Origin: Brasenia schreberi
Lineage: Eukaryota; Streptophyta; Magnoliopsida; Nymphaeales; Cabombaceae
Direction: 5' to 3'
DNA length: 64,000 nt
Assembly (NCBI GenBank): GCA_036023115.1
Contig: JAYKKT010000076.1
Span: 4,092,001 to 4,156,000 of the forward strand
Under the pieces are notes generated by a model. That model was not told where the DNA came from and did no database searches. It saw nothing but the letters and a program-made list of their open reading frames with translations. The position numbers were made by a program, and so were the translations under genes. Shown piece after piece: positions 56,496 through 64,000 of the stretch; within the stretch, counting starts at the first letter, position 1; every line of letters begins with the position of its first letter.

Positions 56496-59400
56496 TGTAA
56501 ACACCCCGAAATCCCATGACTTTCTCAAATCCATCTGGTTTTGTAAAAGCAGCCCCAAAGGGCCATTTTGAGTCTGGAAACCCAGGAGCCTTCCAAACAA
56601 CCCTGTATATATATTTTAAACTTTATCTTTCAAAAATATACAATGTGGCTTTTGAAAACCTTTTTAAACATGTTTTTGAAACCCCGAAGCAGCTTCGGCC
56701 TAATCCAGACAGGACCAAGAAAGATAAGAAGAGCCCGGAACCGGAGCACATGTCGAGCCCGGCACAGCAACTTTTGTATCAAATCCACACCCCCAGGATC
56801 TTGAACGTCCAAGACCCTGTTATCATCAAAACATCATTTGAAGTCATCTCCGGAAGGCGAAAACAAAGGTGGACGATCATGTTGGCGAAGACCCAACGAA
56901 GACGGAGTACTGATGCTGTCAGGCCCCGCACAAATCGTCCGTTTCGAACACAGCTCGAAGGAGTCAGAGTTCAGTTTGGATCGGATCTGGACCATATATA
57001 TCTAGATCCCAATCCAAACCCATGTATGGACTTGGATTTGGATTTGGATTCAAAAATCCAATCCAATATCCATACCCATGGCCCACATCACCTTCTCATA
57101 AATGGAAGTGGGGCCCACTTGAATTTCAAGTGTGATTATGGGCATGAGAGAGAGTGGGGGTGGATAAGATCAAGTGTGTGTTGTAATTAAGCTTGACTTG
57201 TGTGTCAAGTTTGGGGTTAATCATGTGGGTTAGCCTAATTAAGTGGGTTTAAGCTTGTAATTAGCCAAAACCTAACCTAGGGCTGCACCAACATGATGTG
57301 GTTAAGGTCTATGGGCCATGCAAATGGAGCTCCTTCACCTAAACCTAACCAAAAACACCTAATCCTAGCCTTCTACCCTAATCCGGCCCTAATCTGAGCC
57401 TAATCACCTAACCCACTTCCCTAATCCCGGCCTAATGCCAACCTAATCACCTAACCCACTTCCCTAATCCTTCCCTAAACCTAGCCGAATCCTAGCCTAA
57501 TCACCTAACCTAGCTCACTAAACCTCACCCTAGAACCAATCCCCAGCTCAGCCGAATCTCCACCTGCTCCACCTGCTCCACATCCCGCCACCACCTGCTC
57601 CACGTCCCACCACCACCTGCACCACTACCTTCCAGCCGAGCGCCACCACCACCACCATCATCCGGCTGACTCCTTTCTACCCGCCACCATCTCTTCACCC
57701 GGTAAGCACCCTACATTCTATCTTACTCCTTCTTCACTCCCTCTCCACTCTCAGCCGCCTAATCCACTCCCATATCACCCTAACACCAGCCCTTCCACTT
57801 GCTGCCACCAGCCCCACTCAGCCAAACCCGTAGCCACCCTAGCTACCCGCCACCACCTAGAGACCTTAGCTTCATTCGGCCACCCTATCCGATTTCCTAA
57901 AACCCGCCCCTATCACCCCAATACACCTACTACACCCACTACCACCTGGCCCCATCTCCTAGCTAGTTCCCCTACCTTATACCATTCCTAGCCACTCTAA
58001 CTGCTCGCCACCACTAAGTCCTCCTAGTCGGCCACTCCAACCGATTGTCATTTCATCCGGCCACCATAGCAACCCGCCAACCCTAGGTGATCCGTTAGAC
58101 CTTCCCTTAGGTTCACCCTTTGCACAACCTACCTTAAAACTAAACCCTATCCTTAGTGACCCTACTTAGGTCCTTTTACCCAACACACCAAAAACAACCC
58201 GTCCCTAGTAGCCGGCCACCTTCAAGGCACGTCTCCCGCGCACCAAGGACATCCGGCCAGCACCTCCCCTTGCCGTTCAACCTTGCGGAGCTCCCTTTTC
58301 AGCCCGAGGCGAAGGCCAAGCCCACGCTCAAGCAAGGCATCTTCGGACCAGCTATTAGTAAGTGCCTAACTCGGTCTTCAGTTGTATACTTGCTTGAGAT
58401 TCAATTCGATACGGGGTTGTAATAACGGAGCATAGTCTCCCCCCGCTTGTAATAACGTGGCTTGGCACACCCACACACGTGCACTCTCTTAGTTGTGCGC
58501 GATTTTGAACACACACGGGCCTAATCAGCCCCTAATACATAAGTATATACATATACTTTCATTTTTGTAGGGTTTTGCTTAAGTTGGGTGTGTTGTCTTT
58601 CAATTCAAGCACTCATACACATTGAGCCTTCGCTCTTATTTGAAAGACCCAAGTAAGGGCCGACCTATACTATTTGGGTTTCATTTCATGTCGTGTGTGT
58701 AAGTCTTTCAATTCAAGCACTCACACACATTGAGCCTTCGCTCTTATTTGAAAGACCCAAGTAAGGGCTGACCTATACTATTTGGGTTTCATTTCATGTC
58801 GTGTGTGTAAGTCTTTCAATTCAAGCACTCACACACATTGAGCTTTCGCTCTTATTTGAAAGACCCAAGTAAGGGCTGTGTTATACTATTTGGGTTTAAT
58901 TTCATGTTGTGTGCGTAGTACTTCAATTCAAGCACTCACACACATTGAGCTTTCGTCCTTATTCCCAAGACCTTAATCAAGGCCATACTGCAAGTTATAT
59001 TTGGGTTTAATTTCATGTCGTGTGTGTAAGTCTTTCAATTCAAGCACGCACCGACATTGAGCCTTCGCTCTTATTTGCAAGACCCGAGTAAGGGCCCATA
59101 TACATACTCTATATACATATTTCCCTTCGGCATTTACATTTCAAGTCATTTCCCTTCGGTTATTTCCCTTCGGTTATTTCCCCTCAGCATTGTCTTTACA
59201 TTTCGGGTTTTCCCTTTGGAGTAGCGTGAGTTTGCATTGCATCTACGCCATACCACGAGGTAGGACGCATATTGCATCAAAGCAAGCCCCGCTCGAATTC
59301 GCCCATGTAGTGGAGTGTTCATAACACACAAACTAGGTGGCCCATAAAGGGATAAAAGGAAAGACTTAGGCACGTGCAAATCCACGTGATCTAAAATCTG

Positions 59401-59704
59401 CAATCGCATCTAAAAAGGCCCGAATTAGACACCTCGAACCGCTTCGTAGGCTTTCTATTCCAAAAACTCGATTTTTGCAAAGCACATAGACTGACCCTTG
59501 CGCATCGGTACAAGAAGGTCTGCGACGACAAGAGCTCACTTGCTCACAGTCGCCACGATTAGAAGTCAGTTTAAAATACATCTTCGCTAGCTTAGGTAAG
59601 CTAGCTGGCACGCCCTGTTTACATAAATAGGCCTTAGACGCACGAGAGGATCCACTCCAAGCCCAGAAAAGGCGGGGAGGCGTGGGGATTTTCGCGCGTC
59701 TATA
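56496..59704 (+). repeat. 5' LTR of element E (3.21 kb)
   Basis: Ends GTCTATA (mutated from GTCTACA). It lacks a segment near 57540 that in A carries the TATA box and C-run, which makes it shorter. ATCC array 56970-57080, donor-like sites 57702-57707 and 58358-58363, TTGTAATAACG pair 58412-58455, 108-bp-type repeats 58595-59090, U5 hairpin 59586-59605, TGGCACGCCC 59606-59615. Confidence 0.88.
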
Positions 59705-59709
59705 GAGAT

Positions 59710-59727
59710 TGGCACGCCCGGTGGGAC
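59710..59727 (+). other. Primer-binding site, element E
   Basis: TGGCACGCCCGGTGGGAC five bases after the LTR end; about 95 nt downstream of the matching decamer in U5. Confidence 0.88.
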
Positions 59728-59799
59728 GTGAGCCTTTCAAAAAGCGAGTTTAAAGGTAGAAGTTTTGCGAAAATTTTGTTAAAAAGGTGTCATTTTAAC

Positions 59800-59823
59800 T
59801 TATTTTTCTTTGCTTGTACTTAG
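59800..59823 (+). promoter_or_regulatory. Candidate 3' splice site before gag (element E)
   Basis: TTTTTCTTTGCTTGTACTTAG then GA, 26 nt before the gag ATG at 59849. Confidence 0.45.
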
Positions 59824-59848
59824 GACATTTTGAAAAAGCTTGAAAAGC

Positions 59849-61825
59849 ATGTCAAAATCCAATCCAAGTGAAGTGTCGAGCCAAGGCTCATGCGCATCAA
59901 GTTCTCACTCTAGGAGGATTTTCAAAAACAAAATAAAACTAGATGAAATCGAGGACTTGAGAAGGGAGTTTGAGGCCAAAATTGATGCTCTCAACCAAGA
60001 GGCTGAAGTAGGCGATTCATGTTCATCAAATGGTGAACAAAGGCCTAAAAAGAAATCTGAAAAACCTTGCAAGCGCAAAGACGCCTCCGTAATGGAAGGC
60101 AACCAATACCACGAGTCCTTCACACAAAAGGACCGTAAAGCCCTACAGCAGTTGATGAAAGGGCAGAATAAAGAGAAAAGAAGCTACGCCCTGTCTGATT
60201 TCCTTCCTATGGATTACGAAACAGACAGTGACAATGAAACACCGAACTTCCATCGGTATGATGGCATGGGAGACCCTAGGTCTCACTTGCAGCTTTTCTC
60301 ACGTCGAGCCCATAAGAAGAAAAAGGACTCGATGAAATGGGTGTATTGGTTCCCTTTATCCCTTAAAGGCACAACTGCCAAATGGCTGGCTTCCTACGAC
60401 TTAAGCCAGTTCGCTACTTTTGAAGAGTTAGCGAACTGCTTCATGCAAAGATTTGCACACAATGTAGAAGTCATGTCGACTCTGAATACCTTAAGGGATA
60501 CAAAGCAAGGCATGAACGAAGACGTACATGCCTTCATTATAAGATGGAGGTCGCTTTTGGGCCAAGTGCGAGAGCCTATATCCGAAGGATGCGCAGTCAT
60601 GCTCATCCTGGATAACTTTAAAAGTGAGTTAAAAACCCTTCTCTCACTCCATGAGATCTCAACTTTCTATAAGTTGATCAAAAGGGCCTCCCTTTTCGAA
60701 ACCAACTTGCGAAAAGGGACATACGATCACTTGTGGAAAGGAAGTGTCGTTTCCAAAACCCGCTTGGAAAAGCCCATCACATACGGGGTACCCACGATGG
60801 ACAAAGGGGCAAAACCCCATAAAATCGCCAATGTCCGAGTGGATCCAGGCGTGGCGGGCACTTCCAAAAATTTTGAAAAGTTAGAAAATAAGAGGGAGCG
60901 AAATTTTGAAAAACGGGAGCATACTCCGCTGGGGCAACCTGTGTCGGAGGTCCTAGACCTCCTACTTGCCCAGGGCATGATAGAACTCCCTGAAATCCCC
61001 GAAGGAGTCACTTCCAAAGGGGGGTATTTAAACCAATTTTGTAAGTATCATCGGCTCAAAGGCCATGATACCAACCGCTGCTTCTCCCTCTTAAATAAAA
61101 TTGAGAACTTGATAGCAGAAGGCCGGCTCCAGGTCACTGCAGAACCTGAGCCACCTCAAGCTATCTTCAAGGAACCCTTTCCCAAACACGCCAGTGGCAG
61201 TGGGAAAGGAAAGGAGGTATGTACCCTCACCATTTCTAAGGAACTAGCGCAAAAACCAAAACCTGGTCGACCCACTTGTGCGCCCATTCTTGTACTGTAC
61301 AAGAAGCCCGCCCAAGTCATCATTCAGGGCCCACCAAAAGTGGAATCCCCGGCAAAACCAGTTTTAAAAATCCAAGGTTCTCCTCAACTCATCCTTAGAG
61401 CCAAATTTAGCGCGAACCCTAGGCTAGTCGTGGGGGAAGTCACTAGATCCGAGAGGATCTATCAACCCCCGCACCTTCAAGGTACTCAAAAGGTGGTCAG
61501 TGTGCTTGGCCCCTCAAAAGCATGTATCCCTAGTGTTCTGCCAAAAGCAGATAAGGACAAAGTCATCCCAAATCCTTATGACTTCGAAAACCACCTTTCA
61601 AAGATTCCTATTCACATGTCTATCTTTGAGCTTATAAAAACCTCGCCTAGGCATAGACTTGTATTAGAGAAAATTCTAGAAAGGGCCAAGGTTGATTCGA
61701 ACATAAGTCTGGAATCCTTGTCTGCCCAAGTGGCTTTATTAGGAGCAAAATCGCCCAACACTTTCTCGGAAAATGATGTAGATACGAAACCCATAACCAG
61801 ACCCTGCATATTGAGGTGGTTCTGA
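59849..61825 (+). CDS. gag: Gag polyprotein of element E (open, 658 codons)
   Basis: The capsid/nucleocapsid precursor that forms the retrotransposon particle. ATG at 59849 is conserved in all copies. Ser-rich N-terminus; charged, probably coiled-coil segment (residues 22-55); Lys-rich stretch; acidic D-Y-E-T-D-S; Gag core (about residues 130-290) with L-K-G-T-T-A-K-W-L-A-S-Y-D; zinc-knuckle-like C398-x2-H401-x4-H406-x4-C411, with His in place of the second Cys as is usual for Tat Gag; basic linker with V-G-E-V-T-R-S-x-R-I-Y-Q-P-P. After about residue 640 the frame is altered by a small deletion near 61783 and ends in about 15 aberrant residues, so protease is out of frame. Confidence 0.85.
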   Translation: MSKSNPSEVSSQGSCASSSHSRRIFKNKIKLDEIEDLRREFEAKIDALNQEAEVGDSCSSNGEQRPKKKSEKPCKRKDASVMEGNQYHESFTQKDRKALQQLMKGQNKEKRSYALSDFLPMDYETDSDNETPNFHRYDGMGDPRSHLQLFSRRAHKKKKDSMKWVYWFPLSLKGTTAKWLASYDLSQFATFEELANCFMQRFAHNVEVMSTLNTLRDTKQGMNEDVHAFIIRWRSLLGQVREPISEGCAVMLILDNFKSELKTLLSLHEISTFYKLIKRASLFETNLRKGTYDHLWKGSVVSKTRLEKPITYGVPTMDKGAKPHKIANVRVDPGVAGTSKNFEKLENKRERNFEKREHTPLGQPVSEVLDLLLAQGMIELPEIPEGVTSKGGYLNQFCKYHRLKGHDTNRCFSLLNKIENLIAEGRLQVTAEPEPPQAIFKEPFPKHASGSGKGKEVCTLTISKELAQKPKPGRPTCAPILVLYKKPAQVIIQGPPKVESPAKPVLKIQGSPQLILRAKFSANPRLVVGEVTRSERIYQPPHLQGTQKVVSVLGPSKACIPSVLPKADKDKVIPNPYDFENHLSKIPIHMSIFELIKTSPRHRLVLEKILERAKVDSNISLESLSAQVALLGAKSPNTFSENDVDTKPITRPCILRWF

Positions 61826-62694
61826 ATAACCACTCTCTGGACAGGTGCCTAGTCGATGGTGGAGGAGGGCTCAACATCCTTCCACTTCATGTGGCGTATA
61901 AAATCGGAGTCACCTTGACTTCAGTGAAACCAAGCCCCATCGTTATCACTGGATACGATGGGAATGCGTCTAGACCTTTAGGATCCAACGAACTCCCAAT
62001 GGAAACGGGAGGGATCGAACACACGGGGGTGTTCCATGTCTTGGATATCCACCCCCATTATAACCTGTTGCTGGGAAGACCCTGGATACACAGTTTGTGT
62101 GCTGTGCCATCCACCTTCCACAGGTGTGTCAAGATCCCTTTTAGGGACCAGGTCGTAGTGATCCTAAGTGAGAGTCACCCACAGCTTCAGGGGATCATAA
62201 ACTCCCCTTGTTTATCGAGCTCCCAGGCCCATGAGGCTAACCTGGGGCAAATTGTGAATGAGCCACCTCGGCTCGTGTTAAACAACCCTAGGAAGGTTGT
62301 ATGTGTGAAGGGGCCGCCCAAAGCAGGCCCCCTCCCGATTCTAACCCTTCTAGTAAAACCCAAGTGTTCCCTATTTCCAAAGCCCCTGGACAAAAGGCCA
62401 TATGAGCACAATATGGACGATAGCATGTTCCAAGACCACGACTTATATAAAAAAATTTCAAAGAACAAAAAGTCATGGAACATGTTGTTGAACATGGGCT
62501 ACACGCCCTACAAGAGTCTAGGGGCACAGAACCAGAGCCTCCTAGAGCCCCTCCTTCCTAGGGCCAATCAAAGCCGATATGGGATCGGCTATACTCCCCG
62601 AATACCGCCGGAGCCACCCCCTGTGACCACCTGGGTCAAGGGTGCCCCGGAACCTACCTTAGAAGAAACCTACGATTTAGATCTCCTATTCTGA
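61816..62694 (+). pseudogene. Protease and G-patch of element E, frameshifted from gag
   Basis: Aspartic protease with active-site Asp 61855-61857 in Asp-Gly-Gly-Gly-Gly-Leu-Asn-Ile (not the usual Asp-Ser/Thr-Gly), a flap/second half with V-I-T-G-Y-D-G and L-L-G-R-P-W. Then a linker and the G-patch-like block (about 62400-62590) with K-S-W-N-M-L-L-N-M-G-Y and G-I-G-Y. Ends with a stop at 62692 (the CGA of A replaced by TGA). It should cleave Gag and Pol precursors, but needs the upstream frame. Nearly identical to 39761-40639 of A. Confidence 0.85.
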
Positions 62695-62725
62695 GTCTAA
62701 CCCGTAGTGTTTTCCCTTTGTAGGT

Positions 62726-64000
62726 ATGACGAAAGATCCCTTTTCTAAAAAAATACAAAAACATGTGAAAAGCTTAAAATAAAAAAAAATCGAAAAACAA
62801 CAAAAACCAAAAACAATGAAAAAAAAAACTCGAAAATAGAGTGCTTTGTATAGTTCCCAAAGTTCTTATTTTACAAAAACACAAAAAAATCAAAAATTTG
62901 GAAAATACCAAAAAGATTTTGTACATAGCTGCTCCTGGTAGGAATTTGACAAAGGAAAAGCATTTCGAAAGAAATGTCATCTGCAAGGCCAGACCAAAAG
63001 TTTTGAAATCACTTGAAAATCCAAGTACAAAACCAGGTCATTTTGAAAACCACGCATCAAATTCCCTCAGGTCTATAGCCCACGAGAATGATCAAAGCCC
63101 GGAAGTGGATCCCCTTGAGGAAGATCCCACTTCTGAGCTCCCAGAATTTCATAAAATTCTCGATTTTGAAAAACCTTCCCAATCAGTAGGAGGAGATTTC
63201 ATAGAAGTGAACCTAGGGGATGATTCCAATCCCAAAACCATCAAAATAGGCGCATGATTGCATGAAACTGAAAGGTTAGCATTCATTGCATTTCTACGAA
63301 CCTATTTAGATGTGTTTGCATGGACGTATAAAGACATGCCAGGCATAGATCCCAGCATTGTCGAACATCGTCTTCCCTTAGATGCAGGTGTAAAACCCAT
63401 AAAGCAGAAGCTTAGGACAATACACCCGAATGTACACACGCAAGTCAAGGAGGGTTTAGAAGATCTGCTAAAAGCCGGATTTATAAACCCATTGCGTATT
63501 CTGATTGGTTATCAAATATCATTGTGGTTCGAAAAACCAATGGGAAAATTCGAATATGCATCGATTTCAGAAATCTGAATAAAGCCACTCCCAAGGATAA
63601 TTATCCTTTACCAAACATAGATTTGATAGTCGATAGTATTGCAAATCATGAAATATTTTCATTTATGGATGGCTATTCAGGCTATAATCAAATCAAACTA
63701 AGTCCACAAGATCAGGGTAAGACCGCCTTCACAACCCCATGGGGCACGTACTGCTATACAGTCATGCCCTTTGGTTTGAAAAATGCCAGCGCAACATACC
63801 AACGAGCCATGACCACGATCTTCCATGATCAAATTCATGAGCTTGTAGAAGTGTATGTAGATGATCTCTTGGCAAAATCCAAAACCCGATGCACCCATAT
63901 CGAATGTTTACAAAAGATTTTCGAAAGGCTTATGCTTTACAAAGTAAAACCAAACCCTCAAAAATGTCTATTCGGGGTAGAATCAGGGAAGCTTCTGGGC
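62726..64000 (+). pseudogene. pol: pol (ORF2) of element E, 5' half, truncated by window
   Basis: ATG at 62726 directly follows the acceptor-like TTTGTAG-GT (AG at 62722-62723). A Lys-rich leader has an early stop near 62780. The main frame from 62841 has a TGC-to-TGA stop at 63255 and a 1-bp loss near 63486 before RT. RT continues with F-M-D-G-Y, M-P-F-G-L-K-N-A-S-A-T-Y-Q-R and Y-V-D-D (about 63855) to the window edge. RNase H and integrase are beyond the window. Confidence 0.85.

Larger units (their letters stand above)
56496..64000 (+). mobile_element. Element E: Tat element, truncated by window end
   Basis: Starts with LTR TGTAAACACCCCG after flank AAGTT (56491-56495) inside LTR H. 5' LTR, PBS, ORF1 and the first half of ORF2 are present. 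Fewest lesions of all copies: a long open gag, one deletion before protease, and one stop and one frameshift early in pol. Confidence 0.88.

Overview
The window is nuclear DNA from a land plant with a repeat-rich genome. No ordinary intact host gene is visible. Nearly every base belongs to a pile of nested Ty3/gypsy LTR retrotransposons. The polyprotein order (gag, aspartic protease, G-patch-like motif, reverse transcriptase, degenerate RNase H, second archaeal-type RNase H, D,D35E integrase without chromodomain) places them in the plant Tat lineage. The species cannot be named from the sequence.

Layout. Element G(-) (1-5841) is a deleted, probably non-autonomous member that keeps a 3.4 kb LTR and the G-patch but has no recognisable gag or protease. 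It lies in element D/F(-) (5842-15155), which holds pol at 5842-9029 and gag/protease at 12240-14278, split by forward-strand LTR debris (9030-12238). D/F lies in the integrase of an older host element C(-) (15156-17998 and 53530-54834). Element A(+) (18004-53524, TSD GTCTA) is inserted at the ORF1/ORF2 junction of C. The 5' LTR of A is split by element B(-) (18482-33112, TSD TTCTG/TTCAG). The pol gene of A is split by a 4.36 kb solo LTR, X (41048-45403, TSD CCCGG). A G-type LTR, H(+) (54835-56495), interrupts C on the right, and element E(+) (56496 to window end), the least damaged copy, interrupts H.

How the parts work together. ORF1 encodes Gag, protease and G-patch; ORF2 encodes RT, two RNase H domains and integrase in another frame. 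The LTRs are very long (3.2-3.5 kb, 4.36 kb for X). Where a TATA box survives, a splice-donor-like site follows about 240-290 nt downstream. A conserved acceptor-like site precedes gag, and a second one directly precedes the pol ATG. This suggests that gag and pol are translated from differently spliced RNAs.

The main candidates for something new are: (i) this two-acceptor splicing layout; (ii) a U5 RNA element with two stems showing compensatory changes, followed by a repeat of the first ten bases of the primer-binding site; (iii) a solo LTR whose U3 carries a processed fragment resembling host ATG2; (iv) an array of GC-rich hairpins in the G/H LTRs; and (v) a tandem duplication in A that is nearly identical to E although the flanking sequence is only about 96% identical. 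All identities were estimated by eye.
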